From Bacillus pinisoli (lineage in GTDB: Bacteria; Bacillota; Bacilli; Bacillales; SA4): 64,000 nt of DNA. This document shows, piece by piece, positions 23,903 through 33,650 of the stretch; the stretch's first letter is position 1; the number at the start of each line of letters is the position of its first letter. The stretch spans positions 62,001-126,000 of the forward strand of contig NZ_JAJQKI010000001.1 in assembly GCF_023036475.1 (NCBI RefSeq), read 5' to 3'. The translations under genes were made by a program, and so were the position numbers. A model generated the notes under the pieces. That model saw only the letters and a program-made list of their open reading frames with translations, searched no databases and had not been told where the DNA came from.

Positions 23903-24316
23903 ATTTTCTTGCGTCGTCCATTTTTCTTGCGACTCCGGGCTCTTTTCTTGCGGGTTGGACACTTTTTCTTGCGAGTTGGACCTGGTTTCTTGCGTCCTCC
24001 ATTTTTTCTTGCGACTCCGAGTTCTTTTCTTGCGGCTTGGTCACTTTTTCTTGCGAGTTGGACCTGGTTTCTTGCGTCCTCCATTTTTTCTTGCGACTCC
24101 GGGCTCTTTTCTTGCGACTTGGTCACTTTTCTTGCGAGTTGGTGCTATTTTCTTGCGTCCTCCATTTTTTCTTGCGACTCCGGGTTCTTTTCTTGCGACT
24201 TGGTCACTTTTCTTGCGAGTTGGTGCTATTTTCTTGCGTCCTCCATTTTTTCTTGCGACTCCGGGTTCTTTTCTTGCGACTTCAAGCTTTTTTTTTTTGC
24301 GAGTTCCACCCGTTTT
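23903..24316 (+). repeat. Nested TTTTCTTGCG repeat array
   Basis: About twenty copies of TTTTCTTGCG (CGCAAGAAAA on the other strand), each followed by one of four 8-12-nt linkers (TCCTCCAT, ACTCCGGG, ACTTGGTCAC, AGTTGGTGCT types). Four successive units form a higher-order repeat of 81-82 bp; the C of CTTGCGTCC recurs at 23989, 24071, 24152 and 24233. All frames through it are open by chance of composition, so long apparent ORFs here are not treated as genes. No leader, cas gene or unique spacers, so not CRISPR. Confidence 0.9.
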
Positions 24317-24424
24317 CTTGCACCATCAAGCAACAATCCACTCTAATACAACCTAAATAAAGATTAGTTCCTCAAAAATATGGCATAACTGATAATAACC
24401 TTACATTAGAGAAAGGGTTTAATT

Positions 24425-25597
24425 ATGCAAACGGAAAAATCGACATCGCAGCGAATTGATTACACATTACTGTTTATATTATTTTTATTAAGTATCGCAA
24501 GTACGCTAGCTATATTAAGTGCACAGCCTTCTCTTCCTGAGAAGCTTCAACATATTAATTTTGCTTTTCAGCAATGGCAATGGTATACCGTTGGGTCTGT
24601 TGCCATTTTAGTAACCATGCTAATTGATTATGACAGGTTTAAACAGGTTGCTTGGTATTTATATGGTTTCGGTCTCGTCCTTTTACTTGGTCTTGAGTTA
24701 AACGTACCGAGTAGCCTAGTCCAAACCATAAAGGGGGCGACTAGCTGGTACAAGCTTCCTGGTATTGGAAATTTCCAACCTTCCGAATTACTAAAAATTT
24801 TTTTAATTTTAGTGTTAAGTCAGTTAGTAGTCTCCCATCGAGAGAAGCATCAAGAAAACGCGTTAAAATTAGATCTCTTGTTGCTTACTAAATTATCAAT
24901 TACCACACTTGTTCCTTTACTGTTTTTAATCAAACAACCTGATTTAGGCATGTCAATGGTATTCATGGCAATCTTTGTGTCCATCTTATTTGTGTCGGGA
25001 ATTAGTTGGAGAATTATTTTCTCCATTGGCTTACTATTTGTTGCTTTCGTAACAAGTTTGGTTTATATGTATTTTGCTTTTCCCGCATTCTTCAAGGCAC
25101 ATATATTGGATGAATACCAACTAAACCGATTTTATGGCTGGCTTACTCCTTATGAGTATTCAAGTGCCCAAGGCTTCCAATTAATTAGGTCGCTACTTGC
25201 TATTGGTTCAGGCTCACTGTCAGGGAAAGGCTATATGAATACGGAGGTTTATTTACCAGAACCGCATACTGATTTTATTTTTTCCATTATAGGAGAGCAG
25301 TTTGGTTTTATAGGGGCAAGCATTGTCATATCGTTATTCTTTATATTAATTTTTAGGATGATTCATATCGCTATTGAGTGTCATGATCCTTATGGAAGCT
25401 ACTTGTGCGCAGGAATTATTGGCATGATCACTTTTCAAGTATTTCAAAACATCGGAATGACGATTGGCTTGTTACCAATTACTGGACTCCCTCTCCCGTT
25501 TATCAGCTACGGTGGGAGCTCTTTGGCAACCTACATGCTTGCAATGGGAATTATCCTAAACGTACGCTCTAGAACAAAGAAATATTTATTTGATTAG
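24425..25597 (+). CDS. RodA/FtsW/SpoVE-family SEDS protein
   Basis: A 390-residue polytopic protein of the SEDS family, peptidoglycan glycosyltransferases that polymerise lipid II with a partner class B PBP. About ten membrane helices are visible. Family motifs are GATSWYKLPGIGNFQPSE (about 108-125), KQPDLGMSMV (about 173-182), YQLNRFYGWL (about 229-238), the catalytic-loop region SGKGYMNTEVYLPEPHTDFI (about 263-282, Glu and Asp conserved) and the end GLPLPFISYGGSS. The YLPEPHTDFIF form is RodA-like. It stands alone, not in the mreBCD or ftsW contexts, so it may be an auxiliary RodA. ATG follows GAAAGGG. Confidence 0.85.
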   Translation: MQTEKSTSQRIDYTLLFILFLLSIASTLAILSAQPSLPEKLQHINFAFQQWQWYTVGSVAILVTMLIDYDRFKQVAWYLYGFGLVLLLGLELNVPSSLVQTIKGATSWYKLPGIGNFQPSELLKIFLILVLSQLVVSHREKHQENALKLDLLLLTKLSITTLVPLLFLIKQPDLGMSMVFMAIFVSILFVSGISWRIIFSIGLLFVAFVTSLVYMYFAFPAFFKAHILDEYQLNRFYGWLTPYEYSSAQGFQLIRSLLAIGSGSLSGKGYMNTEVYLPEPHTDFIFSIIGEQFGFIGASIVISLFFILIFRMIHIAIECHDPYGSYLCAGIIGMITFQVFQNIGMTIGLLPITGLPLPFISYGGSSLATYMLAMGIILNVRSRTKKYLFD

Positions 25598-25654
25598 TAG
25601 TAAACAAAGGCAGTGTTCATCTCACTTGTACAACAGGGTTTAAGGAGGATTCTT

Positions 25655-26395
25655 ATGAAAATTGATATTATTGGAGATATCCACGGGTGTTATCAAGAGT
25701 TTGTTGAACTAACCAACAAACTTGGCTATCAGTGGAATAGTGGGCTCCCCATACATAAAGATGGTCGGATTCTTGGGTTTGTAGGCGACCTAACAGACCG
25801 TGGACCGCAGTCTTTACAGGTCATTGATACCCTTTATAAACTCGTGATGATTGCAAAAAAAGCTTACTATTGTCCTGGCAATCATTGCAACAAATTATAC
25901 CGTTATTTTCTTGGTCGAAAGGTACAAATTACTCACGGACTTGAGACAACGGTAGCAGAATATAAGGCTTTGTCCGAACAGGAACAAGAAAGGATCAAGA
26001 ACCAATTTATTGAGCTCTACGAATCTTCCCCACTCTACCACGTCTTAGATGGAAAAAAGCTTGTTATTGCACATGCTGGTATTCGTCAAGACTATATTGG
26101 AAGGCATGATAAGAAGGTTCAAACATTTGTGCTTTATGGAGATATCACGGGTGAAACGAATCCAGATGGTTCGCCTGTTAGACGTGATTGGTCACAACAC
26201 TATTCAGGTGAGGCGTGGATTGTGTATGGTCATACACCGGTTAAACAGCCTAGAACGATTAATCATACGATAAATATTGACACAGGCTGCGTATTTGGAG
26301 GACAGTTAACTGCTCTACGTTACCCGGAGCTTGAAACCGTATCCGTTCCATCTACCATGATTTATGTAGAAGAAAAATTCAGGAGCTTTGGCTAA
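25655..26395 (+). CDS. prpE: PrpE bis(5'-nucleosyl)-tetraphosphatase
   Basis: A 246-residue calcineurin-like metallophosphoesterase hydrolysing Ap4A-type dinucleotides; B. subtilis PrpE (244 aa) also acts as a protein phosphatase in spore germination control. Metal ligands are in GDIHGC (about 6-11), [10 protein letters not shown] (about 43-52), GNHCNK (about 76-81), IAHAGIR (about 138-144) and YGHTPVK (about 190-196). I start at ATG 25655, preceded by AAGGAGG; the in-frame ATG at 25613 has no ribosome binding site. It is convergent with yjbO. Confidence 0.93.
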   Translation: MKIDIIGDIHGCYQEFVELTNKLGYQWNSGLPIHKDGRILGFVGDLTDRGPQSLQVIDTLYKLVMIAKKAYYCPGNHCNKLYRYFLGRKVQITHGLETTVAEYKALSEQEQERIKNQFIELYESSPLYHVLDGKKLVIAHAGIRQDYIGRHDKKVQTFVLYGDITGETNPDGSPVRRDWSQHYSGEAWIVYGHTPVKQPRTINHTINIDTGCVFGGQLTALRYPELETVSVPSTMIYVEEKFRSFG

Positions 26396-26429
26396 ACCTT
26401 CGTGATCTTCAAAGATCCCTTTTAGAAAG

Positions 26430-26492
26430 AGAAAAGAGCGTAAAGCAGTGGTATAACAAGTAAAGCTGTTTCCACTATTGTTACGCTCTTTC
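26430..26492. terminator. Bidirectional terminator between prpE and yjbO
   Basis: AAGAGCGTAA / TTACGCTCTT 10-bp outer stem plus an inner CAGTGG / CCACT stem. It includes the yjbO stop codon. Confidence 0.7.
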
Positions 26493-27377
26493 TTCAAGTA
26501 CTTTTTTCATGTCATTTGGTAAATCTGAAGTGATTAATATCTTCTCATGCGTAATTGGATGATGAAACGATAATGTTCTACTATGCAATGCTTGCCTAGT
26601 AATGAAATCTCTTTTTCCACCATATAGATCATCTCCTAATAGAGGGTGACCGATATGAGCCATATGAACACGTATTTGATGGGTTCTCCCTGTTTCAAGT
26701 GATACCGAAACATGAGTGAACTCTTTGTAGTGCTGAATGACGTGGAAATGGGTAATGGCCTCTTGTCCATCCTCTCGTACTTCTCTTTCAATAATACTCG
26801 TATCTTTTCTACCGATTGGAGCTTTTATCGTTCCCTTATTCTCGCTCATTACTCCATGTACAAGTGCTTCGTAGGTCCTTTTAATACTAGAGGACTTTTG
26901 TTGTTTTGAGAAAAGATGATGAGTATAACGGTGCTTAGCCACAATTAATAGTCCTGATGTATCACGATCTAGCCGATTTACAATATGAACCGTGCTCCCT
27001 ATTTGTTGTTGCTCATAATAATAAAGAAGTGCATTAGCTAACGAGCCATTCGGATGCTCTCGTGAAGGAATCGTTGACATGTAAGGCTGCTTATTGATAA
27101 TAAGCAGATAATCATCCTCATACGGTATGTTTAAAGGAATGTTTTCTTTTACCATGTCTGTGCTTGGAACTTCAGGGGGGAACACGACATGAAGAATATC
27201 TCCCTTTTTTAGTTCGTAACGCACGGTAATGGGGACATGATTAACAAGAATATGTCCACCATTAAATTTGATATCAGTTAAAGCCGTTTTGGAAATCTCT
27301 TTATCTTTCAAAAATTCTTTTACAAGTTTCCCGCTGTCATGCTCATGAATCTCCCAAGTAAGACGAAAAGGCTGCAC
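26481..27377 (-). CDS. yjbO: RluA-family 23S rRNA pseudouridine synthase YjbO
   Basis: A 298-residue pseudouridine synthase of the RluA/RluD type. An S4-like N-terminal RNA-binding part (KEFLKDKEISKTALTDIKF) is followed by the catalytic domain with VNRLDRDTSGLLIVAK (about 135-150, catalytic Asp in RLDRDTSG), the GRTHQIRVHMAHIGHPLLGD signature and LHSRTLSFHHP. It isomerises specific uridines in large-subunit rRNA. The start is GTG 27377 with AGGAGAT upstream, beginning right at the nadK stop, so the two are translationally coupled. Confidence 0.92.
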   Translation of the reverse strand: MQPFRLTWEIHEHDSGKLVKEFLKDKEISKTALTDIKFNGGHILVNHVPITVRYELKKGDILHVVFPPEVPSTDMVKENIPLNIPYEDDYLLIINKQPYMSTIPSREHPNGSLANALLYYYEQQQIGSTVHIVNRLDRDTSGLLIVAKHRYTHHLFSKQQKSSSIKRTYEALVHGVMSENKGTIKAPIGRKDTSIIEREVREDGQEAITHFHVIQHYKEFTHVSVSLETGRTHQIRVHMAHIGHPLLGDDLYGGKRDFITRQALHSRTLSFHHPITHEKILITSDLPNDMKKVLEERA

Positions 27378-27378
27378 G

Positions 27379-28176
27379 TTACTTATCTCCTACGAAAGAA
27401 TCTCTGACTCTCTTCCAAAATGGGAATGGGCGGAAACGAGCAAATTTAATTTTTTCGTTGGCTACACGATATTGAATAGATTTTACATCCTTGTGTAATA
27501 AGGTTAGGTGGTCAACCGTAATTTGAAAATCAACATGATTAATCGGTTTTAGCATACAAGTATGATGGCCTGGTAAGACGAGTGGTGACCCAATTGTTCT
27601 AAACACTCGATTGTTAATGGAAGCCATCTCTGCCACTTGAATCGCTTCAATGGAAGGATGAAGAATAGCCCCGCCTAATGCTTTATTATAGGCCGTACTT
27701 CCAGACGGAGTAGAAATACAAAGTCCATCACCGCGGAATGTTTCGAAACCTTGCCCCTTAATTTCCACATCCATCACAAGTGAACCCTCAACTGCCTTAA
27801 CAGTACTTTCATTTAGTGCAAGATACCTAGCCTCTTTCCCACCATTTAAATGACGGATAATCACCTCAAGTAGCGGATATTCAACAACTTGATAAGGTGT
27901 TTTAGCGATGGCAATAACTAACTTCTCCACTTCTTCTGGAACCCAATCTGCATAGAAACCTAAATGACCTGTATGTACCCCAACAAAAGCTGTTTTATCT
28001 AGTCGTTTTTGATAACGATGAAACGCATATAGTAGTGTTCCGTCTCCCCCTACGGAAATGACGATATCGGGTTGATCCTCATCATAAATAAGCTCGAAGT
28101 CTTGTAAGTAGGTTCTCATCTTTAGCATTAATGTATTAGATACAGTGTCACCCTTTGATGTAATGGCAAATCTCAT
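27379..28176 (-). CDS. nadK: NAD kinase
   Basis: A 265-residue NAD kinase making NADP from NAD and ATP in the cytosol; B. subtilis PpnKA (NadF) has 266. The conserved GGDGTLL loop (about 45-51), NE(S/T) motif region LALNESTVK (about 118-126) and [18 protein letters not shown] (about 143-160) are all present. Start ATG 28176 follows GGGAGAG; a GTG 15 nt upstream is less likely. Operon yjbM-nadK-yjbO, with gaps of 17 nt and 1 nt. Confidence 0.95.
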   Translation of the reverse strand: MRFAITSKGDTVSNTLMLKMRTYLQDFELIYDEDQPDIVISVGGDGTLLYAFHRYQKRLDKTAFVGVHTGHLGFYADWVPEEVEKLVIAIAKTPYQVVEYPLLEVIIRHLNGGKEARYLALNESTVKAVEGSLVMDVEIKGQGFETFRGDGLCISTPSGSTAYNKALGGAILHPSIEAIQVAEMASINNRVFRTIGSPLVLPGHHTCMLKPINHVDFQITVDHLTLLHKDVKSIQYRVANEKIKFARFRPFPFWKRVRDSFVGDK

Positions 28177-28193
28177 AAAAATCTCTCCCACCC

Positions 28194-28817
28194 TTATCCT
28201 TCATTTTTTCTGGAAAAAGCAACTTGCGCCTCTTGAATTTCATCTTTAATAAGAGACATCTCTTCATCAAGCCTGAAAGCTGCCTCAGCAGCACGCTGAA
28301 GTCTCTGTTTAATATTTTCAGGAATTTGCCCACTATATTTATAATTTAATGAATGTTCAATGGTTGCCCAGAAATTCATAGATAATGTTCGGATTTGAAT
28401 CTCAACGAGAATTTTCTTAACACCTTCAAGTGTTTCTACCGGGTAGCGAATGACTAAATGATAGGAGCGATACCCACTCTCTTTCTTCTGAGAGATATAA
28501 TCGCGCTCTTCAACAACCTCAAAGTCCATACGTGCTTTTAAAAGCTCAACTACCTTCGTTATATCCTCAACAAACTGACACATCATTCTAACTCCAGCGA
28601 TGTCTGATATCTCATCCTCTATCTTAGCCAGTTCAATATTCTTACTTAGTGCTTTATTTAAAATACTTGGAATTGGCTTAACTCGACCGGTAACAAATTC
28701 AATTGGTGAAGTTAGAGAATGCTGTTCAAATTGAGAACGAATCCCCTTAAACTTTATTTTTAATTCGTCAACCGCTTGCACATACGGCGCTAAAAAAACA
28801 TCCCAGTTTTCAATCAT
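28194..28817 (-). CDS. yjbM: Small alarmone synthetase YjbM (RelQ/SAS1 type)
   Basis: A 207-residue monofunctional (p)ppGpp synthetase, transferring pyrophosphate from ATP to GTP or GDP. It has only the synthetase domain, with no HD hydrolase or TGS part. Motifs include [15 protein letters not shown] (about 73-87), [16 protein letters not shown] (about 111-126) and [20 protein letters not shown] (about 138-157). The B. subtilis orthologue is allosterically activated by pppGpp and induced in cell-envelope stress. It is followed by nadK and yjbO in one operon. Confidence 0.95.
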   Translation of the reverse strand: MIENWDVFLAPYVQAVDELKIKFKGIRSQFEQHSLTSPIEFVTGRVKPIPSILNKALSKNIELAKIEDEISDIAGVRMMCQFVEDITKVVELLKARMDFEVVEERDYISQKKESGYRSYHLVIRYPVETLEGVKKILVEIQIRTLSMNFWATIEHSLNYKYSGQIPENIKQRLQRAAEAAFRLDEEMSLIKDEIQEAQVAFSRKNEG

Positions 28818-28896
28818 TCTACCACCACCACTAGTATTAGAAGAGCGTAAGCCCCTTGCTTATGCTCAGCGAAAGCCTATTTTTTATAAAATTAAA

Positions 28897-29271
28897 TTAT
28901 GTAAAAAAAACCTTCTCTACTTCTTTTTCCATATCACTACCATAATTAGCATTGCCTTGGATATTCTGGATTAGATACTCTAGTTCATCCTTTAATCCAA
29001 TCAGTTCTAACTCTAATTCGTTCATAACTAGTTGAACAGAAGCATCATCAGCTAGTGCCTTTTTTAACTCTGGCCAAAATGGAGAGGATAAAGCCAGATA
29101 TACATATTCTTCGTTATTTTCCAATATGTAAATAAACGCGAGTTGATCTGAGTCGACAAGAACTCTTTCAGCTGCCGATAAAGTACCCTTTTCAAAGTTT
29201 GTCGGATGAGCAATTAGTTTTAACTGTCCATCATTCCATTCAGCTCGTTCTATAGAGATTCTCTTTTGCAT
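28897..29271 (-). CDS. yjbL: UPF0738 protein YjbL
   Basis: A 124-residue cytosolic protein of the UPF0738 family, function unknown. It is a beta-rich N-terminal part (KRISIERAEWNDGQLKLIAH, DQLAFIYILENNEEYVYLAL) followed by a helical, acidic C-terminus. ATG 29271 follows GAAGGGAG; a GTG eight codons upstream is an unlikely start. It is divergent from yjbK and sits where yjbL sits in B. subtilis. Confidence 0.8.
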   Translation of the reverse strand: MQKRISIERAEWNDGQLKLIAHPTNFEKGTLSAAERVLVDSDQLAFIYILENNEEYVYLALSSPFWPELKKALADDASVQLVMNELELELIGLKDELEYLIQNIQGNANYGSDMEKEVEKVFFT

Positions 29272-29382
29272 GTTGTAACTCCCTTCTATTTCCACTATCT
29301 TTTTTATTTTACCATAGAAAACCTAACTACATTAATAGCTAGAATATAGTATAATGTTTTAAGTAAAGGAGTCGTGCGAATA

Positions 29383-29970
29383 ATGACACAAGAGCTTGAG
29401 ATTGAATTTAAAAACCTAGTAACAAAAGAAGAATTCTCCTATTTATTAGCTGAGTTTTCACTAGACATGCATCAATTTATCATACAACAAAACCATTATT
29501 TCGATACGATTGACTTTTCACTAAAAGAAAGAAAAGCAGCCCTTCGAATACGATATAAAAATAATTCTTACACGTTAACGTTAAAACAGACAATTGAAGA
29601 AGGCATTCTTGAAACGCACCAAAAATTAACCGATAAAGAAGCAAGGTCCATCCTTGAAGGCTTTCCCCTTATAAAAGGAGAAGTCTATGACATCATTAAG
29701 GAAGATGGAATAAATCCAGAAGCACTCAAGTACCTGGGTATGTTAGAGACAAGCCGAGCTGAAATACAGTATGAGGACGGTACTTTAGTCTTTGATCACA
29801 GCCGTTACCTAAATCAAAGTGACTATGAAATTGAATATGAAGCTACTCATTTTCAAAAAGGACAACAAAACTTCCGAAAGTTTTTACAAACATACAATAT
29901 TCCTATTCGAGAAACGGAAAACAAAATCAGGCGATTTTTTAGGGCAAAAGGGTTGGAGGGAACAGAATGA
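29383..29970 (+). CDS. yjbK: CYTH-domain phosphatase YjbK
   Basis: A 195-residue CYTH/triphosphate tunnel metalloenzyme. The N-terminal [10 protein letters not shown] carries the ExExK motif, and [30 protein letters not shown] and the late FRKFL...NKIRRFFRA fit the tunnel lining. Family members hydrolyse inorganic triphosphate or related phosphates. I use ATG 29383 rather than the GTG 9 nt upstream, which is too close to the AAAGGAG site. Its end overlaps cwlQ by 4 nt (ATGA). Confidence 0.88.
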   Translation: MTQELEIEFKNLVTKEEFSYLLAEFSLDMHQFIIQQNHYFDTIDFSLKERKAALRIRYKNNSYTLTLKQTIEEGILETHQKLTDKEARSILEGFPLIKGEVYDIIKEDGINPEALKYLGMLETSRAEIQYEDGTLVFDHSRYLNQSDYEIEYEATHFQKGQQNFRKFLQTYNIPIRETENKIRRFFRAKGLEGTE

Positions 29971-30584
29971 ACATAAATCAGTTAAAAATGGTACTTGAAC
30001 TGCAGGCATTGCGAAATTTCTCAAGTGCATCTTCATCAAACGAGACAGATTCTAACCTATTTCAAGACATGTTCAATGAACTGCTGTCAGAAGGTATGAA
30101 CAAAACTTCTCATACACTCTCCCTACTGAAGAATGGTGTGGAGTCTTTGCCTACTATACAACTACATGCGGTAAACAAATCTCTACCTCCTATCCAACTG
30201 GGTAGTCTGGATGAAATGATTCAGCAGGCAGCTGAAAAATATAATATTGATGCTAAGCTTATTAAAGCTGTTATTAAAAATGAATCAAATTTTAATGCGA
30301 ATGCGGTTAGTCATGCAGGAGCTAGTGGTCTTATGCAATTAATGCCGTCAACAGCTAAAGGCCTTGGTGTAAAAAATATCTTTGATCCCGCTCAAAATAT
30401 AGAAGGTGGAACAAAATATTTGCGCAATATGCTAGATCGTTATGACGGAAACCTCTCTCTAGCACTTGCAGCCTATAATGCAGGCCCTGGTAATGTTGAT
30501 AAATATAATGGAATCCCTCCTTTTAAAGAAACACAAAACTATGTAAAAAAAGTAACCAATACGTTCCAGCAATTAAATGCTTAA
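29967..30584 (+). CDS. cwlQ: Soluble lytic transglycosylase CwlQ (YjbJ)
   Basis: A 205-residue SLT-domain protein. The N-terminal ~80 residues are a variable linker; the catalytic domain starts [20 protein letters not shown] and has the catalytic Glu in [15 protein letters not shown] (about 108-122), [15 protein letters not shown] and [16 protein letters not shown]. It cleaves peptidoglycan glycan strands; B. subtilis CwlQ also has muramidase activity. No classical signal peptide is seen, as in the orthologue. Start codon overlaps the yjbK stop, so the pair is coupled. Confidence 0.9.
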   Translation: MNINQLKMVLELQALRNFSSASSSNETDSNLFQDMFNELLSEGMNKTSHTLSLLKNGVESLPTIQLHAVNKSLPPIQLGSLDEMIQQAAEKYNIDAKLIKAVIKNESNFNANAVSHAGASGLMQLMPSTAKGLGVKNIFDPAQNIEGGTKYLRNMLDRYDGNLSLALAAYNAGPGNVDKYNGIPPFKETQNYVKKVTNTFQQLNA

Positions 30585-30585
30585 T

Positions 30586-30621
30586 GAAGCTATCCATATT
30601 CCTGGATAGCTTCTTTCTTTA
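30586..30621 (+). terminator. Terminator after cwlQ
   Basis: GAAGCTATCC / GGATAGCTTC 10-bp stem followed by TTTCTTT. Confidence 0.85.
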
Positions 30622-30787
30622 TAACTCCCTTATTTCCATAAACTCTCAAGCACTTTATTTGATGTCCACTTCCCAGATTGATAAAATAAGTAGTAAACAT
30701 ATTTCTTTAACTTTAGAGAGAAGTTATATCTATATATTCATACAATACAACTTGAACCTTCCTATAATGAAAAGGAGTTTTATTTAT

Positions 30788-31195
30788 ATGACAGAGCAAG
30801 AGTACGCTAATACCCCCTTCCAGGCAATTGGTGGAGAGGAGGTAATCTCTCGTTTAGTAGATGCCTTTTACAATAGAGTAGGAAGTCATCCTGAGCTACA
30901 ACCAATATTCCCTAACGATTTAACGGAGACGGCCCGCAAACAGAAACAGTTCTTGACTCAATATTTAGGAGGCCCAAGCCTTTATACGGAGGAACATGGC
31001 CATCCCATGCTGAGGGCCCGTCATTTGCCTTTTGAAATTACACCTAGTCGAGCCAAAGCATGGTTAACCTGTATGGACGAAGCTATGGATGAGATTGGAT
31101 TAGAAGGAGATCTTCGTGATGGGTTTTATCACCGCTTAGTGCTAACTGCACAGCATATGATTAATACTCCGGAAGACAAGGGGGAACCACGATGA
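30788..31195 (+). CDS. yjbI: Group II truncated haemoglobin YjbI
   Basis: A 135-residue 2-on-2 globin. [21 protein letters not shown] is the N-terminal helix pattern, [20 protein letters not shown] contains the conserved loop, and [11 protein letters not shown] holds the proximal His; a Trp in AKAWLTCM fits group II. It binds haem and may handle oxygen or peroxide. The ATG at 30788 follows AAAAGGAG. Its stop overlaps the start of spxH by 4 nt, and B. subtilis YjbI is required with YjbH for normal Spx turnover. Confidence 0.93.
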   Translation: MTEQEYANTPFQAIGGEEVISRLVDAFYNRVGSHPELQPIFPNDLTETARKQKQFLTQYLGGPSLYTEEHGHPMLRARHLPFEITPSRAKAWLTCMDEAMDEIGLEGDLRDGFYHRLVLTAQHMINTPEDKGEPR

Positions 31196-32049
31196 TTGAT
31201 CAGATAGATCCCTCCGCTTCTTATGAATGTGGAAAAAAACCGCTTGAGATTTATGTATTCATTGATCCTTTATGTCCGGAATGCTGGGCATTGGAGCCGA
31301 TTCTAAAGAAATTGCAAATAGAATACGGAAAATATTTTTCAATTAGGCATGTTTTAAGTGGCCGTCTCGCTACATTAAACCTAAGAAAGGCTACATTAAA
31401 TGGTAATATTGCTACTGTATGGGAACGAACGGCAAGTCGATCTGGGATGTCATGTGACGGTGACATATGGTTTGAAAATCCAATAGCAACCCCCTTTACA
31501 GCTTCAATCGCCATAAAAGCAGCTGAACTTCAAGGTAGAAAAATTGGCCTGAAATATTTACGAAAGCTACAGGAGCTTCTATTCTTACAAAAACAAAATA
31601 TATCAGAAGAGGATGTCCTTATTGATTGCGCTGATGAAGTAGGTCTTGAGACGAATGAGTTCGTAAAAGACCTGCATTCTGAAAGTGCGGCAAAAGCTTT
31701 CCAATGCGACTTGAAAATTACTTCTGAAATGGAAGTAGACAAAATTCCGACCTTAGTATTCTTTAACGAAAATATTGAAGAAGAAGGAATGAAGGTAACA
31801 GGACTATATGCTTATGAGGTGTACGTTCGTATCATTCAAGACCTTCTGCAAGAAGAATTGGCGCCTGCTACTCCGCCTCCATTAGAAGAGTTTTTACAGT
31901 ATTTTAAGTTTGTTGCCACCAAAGAGATAGCTGTAGTCTATAACATGGAAGTGCATGAAGTAGAAATAGAAATGAAAAAGCTACTTCTCAAACAAAAAGT
32001 AGAGTTAGTACCAGTCAAGTACGGAACATTTTGGAGGTATATTGAGTAA
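31192..32049 (+). CDS. spxH: SpxH (YjbH) ClpXP adaptor
   Basis: A 285-residue thioredoxin-fold (DsbA-like) adaptor that binds Spx and delivers it to ClpXP for degradation; oxidation or aggregation releases Spx. The N-terminus has [20 protein letters not shown] with the CPEC motif (about 27-30). The C-terminal winged part ends [16 protein letters not shown]. Start overlaps yjbI (ATGA). Spx itself is encoded at 44995, so both substrate and adaptor are in the window. Confidence 0.93.
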   Translation: MIDQIDPSASYECGKKPLEIYVFIDPLCPECWALEPILKKLQIEYGKYFSIRHVLSGRLATLNLRKATLNGNIATVWERTASRSGMSCDGDIWFENPIATPFTASIAIKAAELQGRKIGLKYLRKLQELLFLQKQNISEEDVLIDCADEVGLETNEFVKDLHSESAAKAFQCDLKITSEMEVDKIPTLVFFNENIEEEGMKVTGLYAYEVYVRIIQDLLQEELAPATPPPLEEFLQYFKFVATKEIAVVYNMEVHEVEIEMKKLLLKQKVELVPVKYGTFWRYIE

Positions 32050-32081
32050 GTATTGATAATACGGTCCAATTATCACTATAT

Positions 32082-32116
32082 AAAAAAGATTTGGTTTCTA
32101 ACCAAATCTTTTTTAT
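32082..32116 (+). terminator. Terminator after spxH
   Basis: AAAAGATTTGG / CCAAATCTTTTTT stem with a short loop. Confidence 0.88.
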
Positions 32117-32131
32117 TAGTCTTTTTTTCAA

Positions 32132-32323
32132 GGCTCTTTTCTAAAACTTTGTTGATTTTCAAGCTAATAATTCTAAATATCCATCCTATTTTGTACGAAA
32201 AAACGAAGTAATAATTGTTAGAAATGAGCAACTCTCTATTTAAAGGACTGGACGTTGTACTACCTAGTAAAAATCCGGCTACCTGAGATTTTTACGAAAG
32301 CAACAATTTTTACGAAAACAGCC
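32132..32323 (+). mobile_element. 192-bp MITE-like element, copy A
   Basis: A non-coding 192-bp element bounded by inverted ends: GGCTCTTTTCTAAAAC..TTTGTTG on the left and the complement GAAAGCAACAA...GAAAACAGCC on the right. It is flanked on both sides by the exact 8-bp direct repeat TTTTTCAA (32124-32131 and 32324-32331). A second element of the same length lies at 42932. TIR sequence and 8-bp duplication resemble ISL3-type transposases; that link is inference. Confidence 0.8.
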
Positions 32324-32397
32324 TTTTTCAACCATAAGATGGTTCGAACTTGCATAAGATTATAAAACAGGACGACTTCTATAAAGGAGGGAAAGCT

Positions 32398-32577
32398 ATG
32401 AGTCTTAAAACAATCATTGCCATTTTAGCGTTTATGTTTGCTTTTTACATTCAGCTACTTGGCATGTTAAACCTAATGCCTTTATTACTTACGACCCCTC
32501 TATTATTCATCGTACTATTATTGATAGTCTATAGTTATAATAACCGCAGGCGATTTAGAGGCTTTCATCGTAATTAG
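32398..32577 (+). CDS. Small membrane protein (59 aa)
   Basis: A 59-residue protein with two hydrophobic helices (KTIIAILAFMFAFYIQLLG and LLLTTPLLFIVLLLIVYSY) and a basic tail NNRRRFRGFHRN. ATG follows AAGGAGGG; an ATG 48 nt upstream has no ribosome binding site. Position between spxH and pepF corresponds to yizD of B. subtilis, a similarly small uncharacterised gene, but sequence identity cannot be confirmed. Its stop codon overlaps the stop of the convergent gene. Confidence 0.7.
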   Translation: MSLKTIIAILAFMFAFYIQLLGMLNLMPLLLTTPLLFIVLLLIVYSYNNRRRFRGFHRN

Positions 32578-33650
32578 TGTTTCTTATCATACAATAATTC
32601 AGCTTGTTTTATTGTTTCTACTACTAGTTCTTGAACGGTAAGATCTCGTGCCAGTTGAGGACATTGACCCGACCAAAGTGACATATAGTCTGGATTATTG
32701 TTTGTTGCTGCCGCTTTTCGAATGTCTTGCGTTAATGAGTTTTGTACAGGGAAAACCGGGAGTGTCTGTTCATTTAGACGAAGCTGCTCTATAAAGTGGT
32801 TTTTAATTCCTCTTGCCGGTTTTCCTGAAAAGGCTCTTGTGATGACGGTCTCATCCTCTGCCGCTTGGAGGATTGCTTCCTTATGCTTCGGATGAGCCCC
32901 ACTTTCCTTAGTTGTTAAGAAAGCTGTTCCCATTTGAACCGCCTCTGCACCTAAATGAAGAGCAGTAACTAATCCTCTCCCATCCATAATACCCCCTGCA
33001 GCTATAACAGGTAGTTGGACTTGCTTCTTTACTTGTGGAATAAGAGACATAAGTCCGATTAAACTATCTTCGTAATCTTCATCATTAAAGGTTCCCCTAT
33101 GACCACCTGCCTCACTTCCTTGTAACACAATCAGATCCATTCCGGCCTGTTCACAAGATATAGCTTCCTTTACATTTGTTGCTGTTCCCACTAACTTTAT
33201 ACCATGCTTTTTTAATTCATGAATGGTTTCTTCAGAAGGTAACCCAAACGTGAAGGAGCAAACAGGAATGTTTTCATCTATAACAATCTTTACTTGCTCT
33301 TGAAAAGTTTTATGTAAATCTGGAAAAGTAGGTAGCTCAAGAAGTTCCGGCAAATTTAGTGCAGCACGGACGGGAGCCAATAATTCTTGTGAAGTCTTTA
33401 TTGTCTTTTGATCTATGAGATAATTTACTGGTACAAATAAATTTACGCCAAAAGGTCTTGAAGTTATTTTCTTTATCCCTTGGATTTGGGTTTTTAACTG
33501 AACTGGACTCATATACCCTGCCCCAATCATACCGAGTACTCCTGCTTCTGCAGCGGCCGTTAACAATTCAGTTGTCGTCACGCCACCAGCCATGGGTGCT
33601 TGTATAATTGGGTAACGTATTGATAGCATTTCAGTTATTCTTGTATTCAT
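32574..33650 (-). CDS. Nitronate monooxygenase
   Basis: A 358-residue FMN-dependent TIM-barrel enzyme of the nitronate monooxygenase (2-nitropropane dioxygenase) family, oxidising toxic alkyl nitronates. Motifs are YPIIQAPMAGGVTTTEL at the N-terminus, FGVNLFVP, VLQGSEAGGHRGTF with the catalytic His, PVIAAGGIMDGRGL and AVQMGTAFL for FMN phosphate binding. Length and motif order are normal. ATG follows GAGGTGGAG. It stands alone and is not part of an obvious operon. Confidence 0.92.
   Translation of the reverse strand: MNTRITEMLSIRYPIIQAPMAGGVTTTELLTAAAEAGVLGMIGAGYMSPVQLKTQIQGIKKITSRPFGVNLFVPVNYLIDQKTIKTSQELLAPVRAALNLPELLELPTFPDLHKTFQEQVKIVIDENIPVCSFTFGLPSEETIHELKKHGIKLVGTATNVKEAISCEQAGMDLIVLQGSEAGGHRGTFNDEDYEDSLIGLMSLIPQVKKQVQLPVIAAGGIMDGRGLVTALHLGAEAVQMGTAFLTTKESGAHPKHKEAILQAAEDETVITRAFSGKPARGIKNHFIEQLRLNEQTLPVFPVQNSLTQDIRKAAATNNNPDYMSLWSGQCPQLARDLTVQELVVETIKQAELLYDKKH

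Noticed and set aside
23903..24316. CRISPR array
   Set aside because: Linkers are repeated and only 8-12 nt, repeats only ~10 nt, no cas genes.
23843..24360. Several overlapping frames on both strands rich in FFLR or ARK repeats
   Set aside because: All arise from the TTTTCTTGCG array, whose units lack stops in most frames; no start signals and no domain.
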